Below are positions 36,723-46,043 of a DNA stretch of 64,000 nt, in pieces. The notes below the pieces were generated by a model. The model worked only from the letters and a program-made list of their open reading frames with translations, did not search any database and was not told the DNA's origin. A program made the translations under genes and the position numbers. Within the stretch, counting starts at the first letter, position 1, and each line of letters opens with the position of its first letter. The DNA comes from Sva-07 sp942492715 (GTDB taxonomy: Bacteria > Actinomycetota > Acidimicrobiia > Acidimicrobiales > Ilumatobacteraceae), in NCBI GenBank assembly GCA_942492715.1, contig CALOFW010000012.1, forward strand, positions 186,001 through 250,000, in the 5' to 3' direction.

Positions 36723-36762
36723 ACGTCACCGAGATGAAGGAGACGTCACCGAGATGAAGGAA
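36723..36762. repeat. Tandem 20-bp direct repeat
   Basis: ACGTCACCGAGATGAAGG occurs at 36723-36740 and 36743-36760, a period of 20 bases, in the 36716-36984 gap between the hydrolase fragment and the acyltransferase gene. The rest of the gap shows no gene. Function unknown; could be a junction scar. Confidence 0.6.
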
Positions 36763-36984
36763 GGGCTGACTGGCGACACGTCATGATCAAGGCAATCCAG
36801 TTCCTCGTCCTCGGGCACAGGTGCTCGGCGACGGCATCTCCGTCGTGACCCGACGATCACTGCCGGTGGTTCCGGGGTCTTCCGACTCTGGCCGCCGGTG
36901 GATCGTCGGGTTCACCTGGACGTATGTCGACTGATCAGGCCGTCGTGATCGCGGTGGCCAGTCCACCCGGGCGGGAGGGGCACC

Positions 36985-38316
36985 ATGGGGCCGGCCCACC
37001 CGCCCGAGAAGGCCCCGACTGACCTCCACGGCCTCTGGATGACCGGCGACCCAGCCGTGGATGCCTCGGCCGATGCGCCGCGTCCCAGGTCGGGGCGTCG
37101 TGGAGCAATCGATGTCGCCCGCGTCGGCGCACTCGTGATGGTGGTGATCGGTCACCTCGGACTCGCCGTCATCGATCGCGGCCCTGACGGAGCGCTCCGA
37201 GGCGCCAACGTGCTTGCGCTGCATCCGGGTCTCGCATGGCTGGCGATGTTGGCGCCGATGCCGGTGTTCTTCGCGGCGGCCGGTTGGGCGAACGCGACGG
37301 CGACGCCACGATCGGCGGCGCCTCGGCTGGGCAGGCTCGTCGGTCTCAGCGCAGTTGTCGTGGTCCTGTGGTCGGTGTCCAGTGTCGGCGAGCTCCTCGT
37401 GCGAGGCGGCGGGGGCGTCGTCGCCGATGGTGGGCGACTCGCAACCCAGCCGCTGTGGTTCCTCGCCGTGTACGTGCCGTTTGCCGCGCTCGGTTCCACG
37501 ATCGCCGGCCTGGCGGAGCGACCGCTCTTGGCTCTCGGTGGCTGCGTTGCGGGATTGGTGGTGCTCGACGTCGTGCGGTTCGGATTCGGGGCGCCGGAGT
37601 TGGTCGGTTGGCCAGGCTTCTTCCTGGCATGGGGAGTGGCCTGGTTGCTCGGGGCGTGGTGGCGGCTGCGCTGGCAGACCGGCTGGACCCACGAGCGGCG
37701 GACGGGCGCACTCCTGGCGGTGGCCGGATCAGCCGTCGCATGCGGTCTCGTGATCTTCGCCGGTTACGACCCGTCATTGATCGATGCTGTCGAAGGCCAG
37801 CGGTCGAACACGACTCCGCCGGGACTCTTCACCGCCGTGGCCGGCGTGGTGCAGGTCGGATTCCTGATGATGATCGCGGATTGGCTCGATCGTGTTGCCG
37901 CGCGAGCGCGTGGGGTCTTCGACCGCGCAGGTGAGGCCTCGGTCGCGGTGTACGTGTGGCATCTCACGTCGTTGGCGCTCTGTGCGGCGGTGATCGCAGC
38001 CGGCCTCTGGGCGCCGCCTCGGTTCTCGACCGGGTGGTGGCTCACGCGGCCGCTGTGGATCGCAGCGGTACTCGGTGTCACCGGTCTGCTGGCGGGGGCT
38101 ACCGCGCTCGGGCGCCGGCGATCACACGACGAGATCGTGCCGCGCTCACCTTCGACGGCACGGATCGCCATCGGTCTGGTCGCCGCAACCGTCGGCGCCG
38201 GAGTCGTCGGCCTCCTCGGGCCGCGCACCCTGCCGTCAGCGACGCTCGCCGCCGTTGCGTTCCTGACCGGTTGGTGGTGCCTCCGAACTCCGAACGCTCC
38301 CCGGAACCCTTCATGA
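36985..38316 (+). CDS. Acyltransferase-3-type integral membrane protein
   Basis: 443 aa with about ten hydrophobic helices. RRGAIDVARVGALVMVVIGH carries the conserved Arg and His region of the acyltransferase-3/OPG-C group; AMLAPMPVFFAAAGWANATA and SVAVYVWHLTSLALC are typical helices. Such proteins pass acyl groups across the membrane to sugars, often to a partner SGNH domain. GGGAGGGG precedes ATG 36985. Three secreted SGNH-type genes follow immediately, which favours surface O-acetylation. Confidence 0.8.
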   Translation: MGPAHPPEKAPTDLHGLWMTGDPAVDASADAPRPRSGRRGAIDVARVGALVMVVIGHLGLAVIDRGPDGALRGANVLALHPGLAWLAMLAPMPVFFAAAGWANATATPRSAAPRLGRLVGLSAVVVVLWSVSSVGELLVRGGGGVVADGGRLATQPLWFLAVYVPFAALGSTIAGLAERPLLALGGCVAGLVVLDVVRFGFGAPELVGWPGFFLAWGVAWLLGAWWRLRWQTGWTHERRTGALLAVAGSAVACGLVIFAGYDPSLIDAVEGQRSNTTPPGLFTAVAGVVQVGFLMMIADWLDRVAARARGVFDRAGEASVAVYVWHLTSLALCAAVIAAGLWAPPRFSTGWWLTRPLWIAAVLGVTGLLAGATALGRRRSHDEIVPRSPSTARIAIGLVAATVGAGVVGLLGPRTLPSATLAAVAFLTGWWCLRTPNAPRNPS

Positions 38317-38379
38317 TGTCCGCCTGTCGTCTGCCCGGGTACCGGTCCCGAGAACCGGCCGGCCCAGGGCTCGAATCGT

Positions 38380-39129
38380 TCAGCGGGGGAGCGCGTCGGC
38401 TACCTGTTCGGCCCGTGCCCGACTCCCTGCGGCATCGACGTGCACCGGGTCGAAGAACCACTCCAAGTGCGCTTCTGCCAGCGAGTACCAGTCGATGACG
38501 GCGAGGTCAGGGTCGGTCGCGGCACGTTGGGCCAGGGTGGCGTTGAACCTCGATGTCGCCCCGACGAAGTCGAACGCGAACGCTGGATCCCGGTGGTAGT
38601 CCAGGTTCACCCACCAGACGCGGGCGCCAGGGGTCGTGGCGGCGAGCATCGACTCGATCAGTTGCGCGGCGACACCCGGATCGCCCGCACCGAAGATCAG
38701 GTCGTTCGAACCGAGTGCGATCACCCAGCAGTCCGCCTCGCCCCAGGTCGCCCGGACTTGCTGCGCCGCGATGACGCCACTGAACGGGGCGCGCACGGAG
38801 GCCGGGATTCGACGGCTGTGTTGTGCATCGATCAGGTGGACGAATCCCGCTCGATCGAGTGCCTCTCGGAGGTACCACCGTGCGTTGTCGGTCAGCGAGT
38901 CACCGATCACGATCACGCGGCGGCAGCTGGCATCGTTCGGCGCGGGACCGATGCGGATCTGGTGGCCTCGTGTCGCCGAGGCAGTGGCATGAGCAGGCGA
39001 GACGATGCCGGCGCCGGCGGCCCGTGCGGGTTCCATCGACGTGATACCGGCGACCGCAGCGACGAACACCGTGACGAGAACGACACCGGCAGCCGCCCAC
39101 CGGGCTGATCCTCGTCGGAGCGTCGCCAC
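38380..39129 (-). CDS. Secreted SGNH-hydrolase-family protein
   Basis: 249 aa from GTG 39129 (VATLRRGSARWAAAGVVLVT), giving a signal peptide or anchor ending near EPARAAGAG. SGNH blocks: VIVIGDSLTDNARWYLREAL (block I Ser), ALGSNDLIFGAG (block III Asn) and WFFDPVHVDAAGSRARAEQ (block V Asp/His). The 392-aa frame upstream runs over the divergent gene and is rejected. Converges with the acyltransferase-3 gene; possibly the extracytoplasmic transferase or esterase partner. Confidence 0.82.
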   Translation of the reverse strand: MATLRRGSARWAAAGVVLVTVFVAAVAGITSMEPARAAGAGIVSPAHATASATRGHQIRIGPAPNDASCRRVIVIGDSLTDNARWYLREALDRAGFVHLIDAQHSRRIPASVRAPFSGVIAAQQVRATWGEADCWVIALGSNDLIFGAGDPGVAAQLIESMLAATTPGARVWWVNLDYHRDPAFAFDFVGATSRFNATLAQRAATDPDLAVIDWYSLAEAHLEWFFDPVHVDAAGSRARAEQVADALPR

Positions 39130-39205
39130 GCCGCCGATGCTATTGCGCCGGCGCGTCTGGGGGGATCGGTGGAAAAGCGTACGAGCGAATAGAGTCGACG
39201 AGCAC

Positions 39206-41002
39206 ATGGTCGACCTGAGCGACATGCAGCGGACACGTGTCCGGGGCGGCCCGTTTTCCCACGCCCTCGCAGCGGTCGTGCTGGCGTTCGCACTGGTCGT
39301 CGGGCTGTCGGCCGGTCGGCCGGACGGACGCGTCGAGGGCATCGTCATCGGCAAGGACATCGACCTGTCCACGCCCGGTCCGCTCGGACCGGTGACCGTC
39401 TTCGGTGACTCCGTGCTCCTGGGTGCTGGACTGTGGGATCCGACCCTGCCGGACCACCTCCACGCCCTCGGGTGGGGTCCGATCCGTTTCCGCGCCGGAG
39501 TCGGATACAAGGCCGGTCCGACCACCGACAGCACCTCGGCGGGCTGGTGGATCGACACCTGGAGGCGTCAAGGCTGGGATGCGCCGAACGTCATCGTGAA
39601 CCTCGGAGCCAACGACTCCGGGATCTGTCTCACCGATGTCACGTGTGCACGCAGGCGGATCCTCGACGTCGTTGCCACGATCGGTGCCGGTCACCGGATC
39701 TGGTGGCCGATGATCACGCAGCGCAGCGGAAGCGAGGCAACGGCTGACGCCTGGAACACGGCGCTTGCGCAGATCGCCGGCGAACGTTCCGACTTCTTCA
39801 CCTGGAACTGGCCGGCGGAGATGGCGAGTGGCGGCTACCGCAGCACCGACAACATCCACCTCGACGCGGACGGCTACCGCCGACGGTCGGCGCGGATGGC
39901 GACGGAGTTCACCAGCCAACTCGCTCGTGCCGACCGGGTGGGTGGCGACGTGGCCCTGCCGGCGCCGACAGCAGAACCAAGCACGTTCGTACCGATCACA
40001 CCGGTACGAGTGGTCGACACCCGGCGCGATGCGCCGGGTCGACGCACGGCCGACTCGACGTTCGCCGTGTCGTTCGGCGCCCGGCTGCCGCGGGGTGCGA
40101 CGGCGGTGGCGTTCAACCTCACCGCTGCAGGACCGACCGCTGACGGATACCTGGCAGTCGGCCCGTGTGGGGCCTCGACGAACAGCTCGACCGTCAACTT
40201 CACCGCTGGTGTCTCGAGGGGAGCGATGACGGTGACCCCGGTCGACGCGAACGGTTCCGTGTGCGTGTCGAACCGTGGCGACACCGACGTGATCGTCGAC
40301 CTCCAGGGAGCGTTCGTCGGCGGTCCGGACGGCACCGGGTTCGTCCCGCTCGCGCTGAACCGACGGCTCGTCGACACCCGCGCAACCGGCCGGTCGGCCG
40401 AACTGGTCGTGTCGATGCCGTCCGGCGCGGCTGCCGTCGCGCTGAACCTCACCGTGGTGAACGCGGCCGAACCCGGATGGCTGCGAGCTGCACCCTGTGG
40501 CGCGACCACCGGCGTCTCGAACGTCAACTACGGCGTCGACGAAGCGGTCGCCGGCTCGGCGTTCGTGACGACGTCGGACCAGGGCACCGTCTGTGTGCAG
40601 ACGAGCAGTTCAGCCGACGTCATCGTCGATCTCACCGGCACCTTCGGTGACGGAGGACTGTCGCTCGTTCCCGTCGTGCCCACGCGGCTGCTCGACACGC
40701 GCAACGCAATCGGCGGGTGGGCCCCGATCCACGGATCCGAGCAGACGCTCGACGTCCGGGCGGCTCCCGATGGCGCTGCAGCGGTGACGGGAACGATCAC
40801 GACGGTCGGGCCCGTCAGCGGCGGGTACCTGGTGGCGTTCGGGTGCGGTCCGATGCCCCCCACCTCGTCGGTGAATGCGGTTGCAGGGCAGACCCTTGCG
40901 AACTCGGTCACCACCGGCGTCTCGGCAGCAGGGCGGTTGTGTGTGCATGCAGATCGGACCACCCAGACGTTGTTCGACGTGACGGGATGGTGGGTGCGAT
41001 GA
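39206..41002 (+). CDS. Secreted SGNH-hydrolase with three C-terminal VDTR modules
   Basis: 598 aa from ATG 39206 with a membrane segment (ALAAVVLAFALVVGLSAGRP). SGNH core (~45-250): VTVFGDSVLLGAGLWDPTLP, NLGANDSGIC and STDNIHLDADGYRRR. Then three modules of ~115 residues beginning PVRVVDTRRDAPG (~265), NRRLVDTRATGRS (~385) and PTRLLDTRNAIGG (~495). Each has AVALNLT-like strands, a PCG or GCG Cys, a V-C-V Cys and an ADVIVDLxGxF-like end. The modules look like surface-binding beta domains. Its TGA overlaps the next ATG (ATGA). Confidence 0.83.
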   Translation: MVDLSDMQRTRVRGGPFSHALAAVVLAFALVVGLSAGRPDGRVEGIVIGKDIDLSTPGPLGPVTVFGDSVLLGAGLWDPTLPDHLHALGWGPIRFRAGVGYKAGPTTDSTSAGWWIDTWRRQGWDAPNVIVNLGANDSGICLTDVTCARRRILDVVATIGAGHRIWWPMITQRSGSEATADAWNTALAQIAGERSDFFTWNWPAEMASGGYRSTDNIHLDADGYRRRSARMATEFTSQLARADRVGGDVALPAPTAEPSTFVPITPVRVVDTRRDAPGRRTADSTFAVSFGARLPRGATAVAFNLTAAGPTADGYLAVGPCGASTNSSTVNFTAGVSRGAMTVTPVDANGSVCVSNRGDTDVIVDLQGAFVGGPDGTGFVPLALNRRLVDTRATGRSAELVVSMPSGAAAVALNLTVVNAAEPGWLRAAPCGATTGVSNVNYGVDEAVAGSAFVTTSDQGTVCVQTSSSADVIVDLTGTFGDGGLSLVPVVPTRLLDTRNAIGGWAPIHGSEQTLDVRAAPDGAAAVTGTITTVGPVSGGYLVAFGCGPMPPTSSVNAVAGQTLANSVTTGVSAAGRLCVHADRTTQTLFDVTGWWVR

Positions 41003-42696
41003 ACGTCCAGCCGAACACGGCCCGCCGCGTCGGCCTCACCGTCATCGGTGCGCTGCTCGTGGCGGCGGCGACCGTCACTCCCGATGTCGCGGAGGTCGCG
41101 GATGCGGCTCCGCCCGAGCATCGGGTGACGCTGTTCAGCGACTCGGTCGGTCTCGGCGCCGCGGGAGCGCTCCCGAAGGCCTTTCCGGCCGACTGGCAGG
41201 TGAACACGATCGGGACACCGGCCTACATGGTCGAGCAACTCCGAGATCGCCACGTCGTTCCCACCTTGGCGACGAACCGTTCCATCATCGGCGATCACGT
41301 CGTGATCGGCAGCGGGTACAACTACCCGCACTGGGATCCGGCCCGCTTCGATCGGTCGATCGACTCGATGATCGAGACCCTGACCGCTGCGGGCGTGAAG
41401 CACGTCTACTGGGTGACGCTGCGCGAGGTGAAGCCACAATACGTCTCGGCCTCGGCGTGGCAGGGCGGCCTCGAGTACCTCTGGTACTTCCCGACCGTCA
41501 ACCAGCATCTGGAGCGGGCGGCCCAACGACATCCCAATCTCACCCTGGTCGACTGGGCAGCCGCCGCCGACCAACCTGGCCTGACATATGACGCGATCCA
41601 CCTGAACCCGACCGGCGCGGCGCTCTACAGCAGCCTGATCGCGAACGCAGTCATGAACAACGAGACCCGGCTGGACAACGGAGTGGTCACCCGGGTCCAC
41701 GTTGCGGACGGCACATCGACCCGCGCCGTAGCGGTGAACCTGACGGCGACGGGAACGCGCACGGTCGGCTGGTTCGCTGCCTACCCGTGCGACGGCCCTC
41801 GTCCGCAGGTGAGCAACCTGAACCATGTTCGTGATCACACCGTGGCTGCGGCAGCGGTCATTCCCGTCGGACCCAGCGGTGACATCTGTGTCCACAACGA
41901 CACCTCCGCCCAGGTGATCGTCGATCTGTTCGGACGTTTCGACGATTCGGTGAACGTCGTCGACGCCGATCCGGTGCGGCTCCACGACAGCAGACCGTCC
42001 GGCGTCCGGCAGGCGGCATACACCGAACTGCGCCTCCGCGTCGGAGCGCGCGGAGCTGGCGGCGCAGTCGCACTCAACGTCACCGCGCTCGAGGCCGACG
42101 CTCCGGGTTTCGTCACGGTCCATGCCTGTGGCACGAGCGGTCTCGAGACGTCGAACGTGAACGTCACCGAGGGATCGGTCACGCCGAACCTGGTGATGGC
42201 GACGCCCGATCCGCAAGGCGACATCTGCATCACCGCCTCGACAGCGGTGCATCTCATCGTGGACCGGTTCGTGTCGTTCGGTGTCGACGCATCGATCGAC
42301 GTGCCACCCGCGAGACGAGTGGTCGACACCCGTTCCGATGGCTCGGTCCGCGCGGCCGGCCGGGTCGTCCGCGTTCGCGCCGTCCCCGCACGATCGGGAG
42401 CAGCGAATGGCGGCGTCTTCATGAACGTCACGCTCGTCGACGCAGACGGGGAGGGCTACGGCACGGTGTACCCCTGCGCCGAGGGTCGACCCGACACGTC
42501 GAACGTCAACGTCGCGTCGGGCCAGACGATCGCCAACTTCGCCGTGGTGCGTCCCGACGTCAACGGTGAGATCTGCGTGTACTCATCGGTGGCGGCCGAC
42601 GTCCTCGTCGATGTTCTCGGATCGGCCGGGCCCGGCTTCCAGGGGATACGACCCCAGCGGTTGGTCGACTCGAGGAGTCGTCTCGGTACCACCTGA
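40999..42696 (+). CDS. Secreted SGNH-like protein with VDTR modules (paralog of preceding gene)
   Basis: 565 aa. Signal peptide to about ADA-AP (RVGLTVIGALLVAAATVTPD). SGNH-like region ~40-225: VTLFSDSVGLGAAGALPKAF (block I Gly replaced by Ser) and LTYDAIHLNPTGAALYS (Asp/His). Then modules with RLHDSRPSG (~325) and RRVVDTRSDG (~440), preceded by one lacking the VDTR start, and a terminal stub QRLVDSRSRLGTT. Translationally coupled to the preceding gene by a four-base overlap, so the two secreted proteins are made together. Confidence 0.82.
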   Translation: MNVQPNTARRVGLTVIGALLVAAATVTPDVAEVADAAPPEHRVTLFSDSVGLGAAGALPKAFPADWQVNTIGTPAYMVEQLRDRHVVPTLATNRSIIGDHVVIGSGYNYPHWDPARFDRSIDSMIETLTAAGVKHVYWVTLREVKPQYVSASAWQGGLEYLWYFPTVNQHLERAAQRHPNLTLVDWAAAADQPGLTYDAIHLNPTGAALYSSLIANAVMNNETRLDNGVVTRVHVADGTSTRAVAVNLTATGTRTVGWFAAYPCDGPRPQVSNLNHVRDHTVAAAAVIPVGPSGDICVHNDTSAQVIVDLFGRFDDSVNVVDADPVRLHDSRPSGVRQAAYTELRLRVGARGAGGAVALNVTALEADAPGFVTVHACGTSGLETSNVNVTEGSVTPNLVMATPDPQGDICITASTAVHLIVDRFVSFGVDASIDVPPARRVVDTRSDGSVRAAGRVVRVRAVPARSGAANGGVFMNVTLVDADGEGYGTVYPCAEGRPDTSNVNVASGQTIANFAVVRPDVNGEICVYSSVAADVLVDVLGSAGPGFQGIRPQRLVDSRSRLGTT

Positions 42697-42749
42697 CCAC
42701 CCGCCGGCGCGGCTCTCCGGGACGTCGCCGCGCCACGTACGGTCGTGTC

Positions 42750-43721
42750 ATGCGAATCTGGCGACTCCAGCAACTCGGCGAACCCATCGACCAGCTCCGG
42801 CTGGTGGATGAGGATGCCCCGGTGCCGCGGGCCGGCGAAGTGCTGGTGGACGTCGAGGCCGTCGGTCTCGCCTTCCCGGACGTCCTCCAATGCCGCGGTC
42901 AGTACCAGGTGAGGACCGGTCCGGGATTCACGCCGGGCGGCGAGCTCGCCGGAACGATCCGCGAACTCGGCGACGGCGTCACCGGGCTCGACGTCGGTCA
43001 GCGCGTGGTGTTCCTCGGTGGTGGTGGCCTCGCGGAGCAGGTGACCCATCCCGCGCAGGCCGTCTTCGCCGTCCCCGACGGCGTGTCCGCGGCCACCGCG
43101 GCCGCCATCCCCATCAACTACTGCACCACGCTCTACGCGTTGCACGACCGCGGCAAGCTGCAAGCGGGGGAATCGGTGCTGATCACCGGCGCTGCGGGCG
43201 GAACCGGGACGGCCGCCATCCAGCTCGCACGGGCTGCCGGTGCCCGAACGATCGCGATTGCGGGCGGCGAGGAGAAGTGCGCGCTTGCGCGCGGCGTCGG
43301 CGCCGATGTGGTGATCGATCATCAGCTGAACCCCGACTGGGTCGATCTGGTGCGCGAAGCCAGCGGTGGCGGAGTCGACGTCGCGTACGACCCGGTCGGT
43401 GGTGACACGTTCCACCAGGTGCGTCGCTGCATGGGGTGGGACGGTCGGCTGCTCGTGATCGGTTTCGTCGCCGGAATCCCCGAGGTGGCCACCAATCACG
43501 CGCTGCTGAAGAGCTACTCGATCGTCGGCGTTCACTGGGGCGCGTCCCTGGCGCGGTTCCCCGAATCGCTCCGCGAGCAGATGACGACGCTGCTCGACAT
43601 GGCCACCACGGGCGCGGTCGACCCTCCCCTGTATCCGCCCTACGCCTTCGACGACGCAGCCACAGCGCTCCAGGATCTCGCCGAACGACGCACCTACGGC
43701 AAGGTCGTCGTCACGCTGTGA
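42750..43721 (+). CDS. NADPH:quinone oxidoreductase-like enzyme (zinc-independent MDR family)
   Basis: 323 aa. MDR fold: AVGLAFPDVLQCRGQYQVRT, PGFTPGGELAGTIRELGDGV, and the nucleotide-binding loop SVLITGAAGGTGTAAIQLAR. The structural zinc Cys cluster of alcohol dehydrogenases is absent, as expected for quinone oxidoreductases or enoyl reductases. Quinone, enone or acyl-CoA substrates are all possible. Ends convergently over the EEP gene by 11 bases. Confidence 0.88.
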   Translation: MRIWRLQQLGEPIDQLRLVDEDAPVPRAGEVLVDVEAVGLAFPDVLQCRGQYQVRTGPGFTPGGELAGTIRELGDGVTGLDVGQRVVFLGGGGLAEQVTHPAQAVFAVPDGVSAATAAAIPINYCTTLYALHDRGKLQAGESVLITGAAGGTGTAAIQLARAAGARTIAIAGGEEKCALARGVGADVVIDHQLNPDWVDLVREASGGGVDVAYDPVGGDTFHQVRRCMGWDGRLLVIGFVAGIPEVATNHALLKSYSIVGVHWGASLARFPESLREQMTTLLDMATTGAVDPPLYPPYAFDDAATALQDLAERRTYGKVVVTL

Positions 43722-44547
43722 CCTGCTCCGCGGGCGTCACGAGGTCGACCACGACGGCTGCGTGGTCGCTCGCCCACACGGCGGTGCCGTCGACGTCGAC
43801 GGGGTCGGCCCCCACGATCTGCGCGCTGATCGGGTTGCCGGTCGGCTTCGGACGCGGCCACGACACCATCACGTAGTCGATGCGTCGCTCGGGCCACGCG
43901 CTGTCGGCCGTGTACGGGTTGGTGCGCAGCCAGGTTGCTCCCGGACCGACGCCACACTGCTCCCACGCGTCCGACATCACGATTCCCGGGTGTCCGTCTC
44001 GACGGCCGGTGAGCAGTCTGATCTCGTCGCTGTCGGGCAGTGCGTTCAGGTCGCCGCCCAGCACGACCGGAAGGTCGGTCGTGGCGTCACCGCGCCACTC
44101 CGCGGCGAGCTCGAGGAGTCGCGCCGTCTGCTGCTGGCGGGTGAGTGATTCGTCGAAGCGGTGATCGAGGTGCGTCGAGGCGACCGGCCACGGGCCCCAT
44201 GGCGTGTCGACCGAGGCGGCGACGATGCGACGGTGGCCGCGGGTTCCGTCGCGTCGTGGAAGGGCTTCGTCGGCGATCAGCGTCGACGGCCAGCGCGACA
44301 GCACGGCATTGGCGAACCCGACCGACTCGCGACCGATCCCGTGGCTGCGCACCGAGTGGTACTCCAGCTCTGCGGCGATGATCGCCGCGAGGTCGCGGTC
44401 GGCCTCGACCCAGACCTCCTGCAGGCACACGATGTCGGGCGAGACGGCTCGGATCGTGTCGACGATCACCTGCTGGCGTTGCTCCCATGGCCCGAATCGC
44501 CACCACAGGTTCCAGGTCATGACGCGCACCCGACCATCGTGGTCCAC
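43711..44547 (-). CDS. Endonuclease/exonuclease/phosphatase family hydrolase
   Basis: 278 aa. EEP-fold motifs: RVMTWNLWWRFGPWEQRQQV (Asn), DIVCLQEVWVEADRDLAAII (metal Glu), VASTHLDHRF, VVLGGDLNALPDSDEIRLLT (Asp/Asn) and the terminal WASDHAAVVVDL (catalytic Asp-His). It could cleave DNA/RNA or phosphodiester lipids. Start GTG 44547; an internal ATG at MTWN would be ten residues later. Downstream of the amidase on the same strand. Confidence 0.88.
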   Translation of the reverse strand: MDHDGRVRVMTWNLWWRFGPWEQRQQVIVDTIRAVSPDIVCLQEVWVEADRDLAAIIAAELEYHSVRSHGIGRESVGFANAVLSRWPSTLIADEALPRRDGTRGHRRIVAASVDTPWGPWPVASTHLDHRFDESLTRQQQTARLLELAAEWRGDATTDLPVVLGGDLNALPDSDEIRLLTGRRDGHPGIVMSDAWEQCGVGPGATWLRTNPYTADSAWPERRIDYVMVSWPRPKPTGNPISAQIVGADPVDVDGTAVWASDHAAVVVDLVTPAEQVTA

Positions 44548-44560
44548 GATCCCTCGCGAT

Positions 44561-44596
44561 GCCGTGTCGGCCGTGTCGGCCGTGTCGGCCGTGACG
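44561..44596. repeat. Four-copy 9-bp tandem repeat
   Basis: GCCGTGTCG three times at 44561-44587 and GCCGTGACG at 44588-44596, between the amidase stop and the EEP start. It is a simple sequence repeat, likely to vary in copy number. A multiple of three, but non-coding here. Confidence 0.65.
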
Positions 44597-44606
44597 CTGG
44601 TCGCTG

Positions 44607-46043
44607 TCAGCCGTGGATCGACGGTGTGCGGTCGGCCCAGGGTGCGGCCGCCTCGAGCTGGCCCGCGACGCGGAGCAGGAGCGCCTCATCGTCGATCGGA
44701 CCCGCGAACTGCACGCCGACGGGCAGGTCGTCGATGCTCCAGTGCAGCGGCAACGAGATCGCCGGTTGCCCGCTCACGTTGAACTGCGCGGTGAACTGCA
44801 GGATGCTGGTGAGTCGCTCGGTGCCGAGTTCAGGGTCGCTCAGCCAGCCGATCGGTGGGGGTGGCACCGCGATCACCGGGCTGACGAGCAGGTCGAAGTC
44901 GTCCCACCAGGCCTGCAGCCGGCGCGACCATGCGTGAGTCCAGTTGATCGACTGGACGTAGTCGGTCGCCGAGATCGCTCGGCCGATCGAGGCCAACGCC
45001 CAGTTGTCCGGTTCGACATCGGATTCCTCGACCGGCCGACCGATCGTGTCGCTGATCGTCTCGAAGTCGATCGCTGTCGCCACGGCGACGATCGTGACGA
45101 AGTGGCGTGAGAAGCGGTCGTCGAAGAAGCACTCGGGTTGGGCGATCTCGACGTCGTGACCCAGACCCTCGAGAAGCACTCCAGCGTGCTCGACCGCCGC
45201 AACACACTCAGGGTCGGTCGTGACGCCTCGGTGGTCCGGGGCCAAGCCGATCCGCAGCCGCCCGGGGTCGGCGCCCACCTCGGCGGTGAACGGGCGTGCC
45301 GGCGCTTGTGCGCAGTACGGATCGCCGGTGCGACGACCGCTCATCACGTCGAGCATCGCGGCGGTGTCGCGGACCGATCGTGACACCACGCCGTCAGTGG
45401 TCGCACCCGCCCACCCCTCCCCGAGCGACGGGCCGTGGGTGATCCGGCCGCGGCTCGGCTTGAGGCCGACCAGTCCGCATTCGCTTGCGGGAACCCGGAT
45501 CGAGCCGCCGCCGTCGCCGGCGTGGGCCATCGGCACCATCCCGGCGGCCACAGCTGCAGCGGAGCCACCCGACGATCCACCCGTCGAGTGATCGGGATTC
45601 CACGGATTCCTGCTCGGTCCGAAGGCCACCGGTTCGGTCGTGATCGTGCTGCCGAGTTCCGGGGTGTTGGTGCGTCCGAGGGTGATCAGTCCTGCCCCGC
45701 GGATCGCCTCGTAGAGGTACGAATCGACCTGGGCCCGAGCGCCCGCTTGCTTCATCGCCCGGTTGCCGAGCGTGTGCGGTTCGCCGGCGATCTCGCAGCC
45801 CAGATCCTTGACGAGAAAGGGCACACCGCGGAATGGCCCGTCGGGGATCGGTCCAGCGGCCTCGCGGCGTGCCGCCTCGAACCGTTCGTGGATCACGGTG
45901 TTGAGCGTCGGATCGAGGCGCTGGATGCGTTCGATCGCCGCGTCGACGAGCTCGACCGGTGACGCCTGCCCGTCACGGACCAACGACGCCAGTTCGGTGG
46001 CGTCCGGCAGCGGTGGGGTCGGTGGTGAGGCGCTCGACGTCAC
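44607..46043 (-). CDS. Amidase signature-family hydrolase
   Basis: 478 aa from GTG 46043 (VTSSASPPTPP). Ser-cisSer-Lys triad: Lys in GVPFLVKDLGCEIAGEPHTL, the glycine-serine stretch HSTGGSSGGSAAAVAAGMVP, and the Ser in AGDGGGSIRVPASECGLVGL. Hydrolyses an amide; substrate unknown. The GTG overlaps the stop of the upstream universal stress gene by four bases, so the two are translationally coupled. An upstream ATG at 46178 would run over that gene and is rejected. Confidence 0.9.
   Translation of the reverse strand: MTSSASPPTPPLPDATELASLVRDGQASPVELVDAAIERIQRLDPTLNTVIHERFEAARREAAGPIPDGPFRGVPFLVKDLGCEIAGEPHTLGNRAMKQAGARAQVDSYLYEAIRGAGLITLGRTNTPELGSTITTEPVAFGPSRNPWNPDHSTGGSSGGSAAAVAAGMVPMAHAGDGGGSIRVPASECGLVGLKPSRGRITHGPSLGEGWAGATTDGVVSRSVRDTAAMLDVMSGRRTGDPYCAQAPARPFTAEVGADPGRLRIGLAPDHRGVTTDPECVAAVEHAGVLLEGLGHDVEIAQPECFFDDRFSRHFVTIVAVATAIDFETISDTIGRPVEESDVEPDNWALASIGRAISATDYVQSINWTHAWSRRLQAWWDDFDLLVSPVIAVPPPPIGWLSDPELGTERLTSILQFTAQFNVSGQPAISLPLHWSIDDLPVGVQFAGPIDDEALLLRVAGQLEAAAPWADRTPSIHG

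Noticed and set aside
16298..36784. A complete 20-kb genomic island with integrase
   Set aside because: No recombinase gene, and the only exact direct repeat closes at 18.0 kb; the larger region is accessory in gene content but its limits are not shown.
39130..39558. Long N-terminus of the minus-strand SGNH gene
   Set aside because: Overlaps the divergent SGNH gene's start and signal region; a signal peptide begins at GTG 39129.
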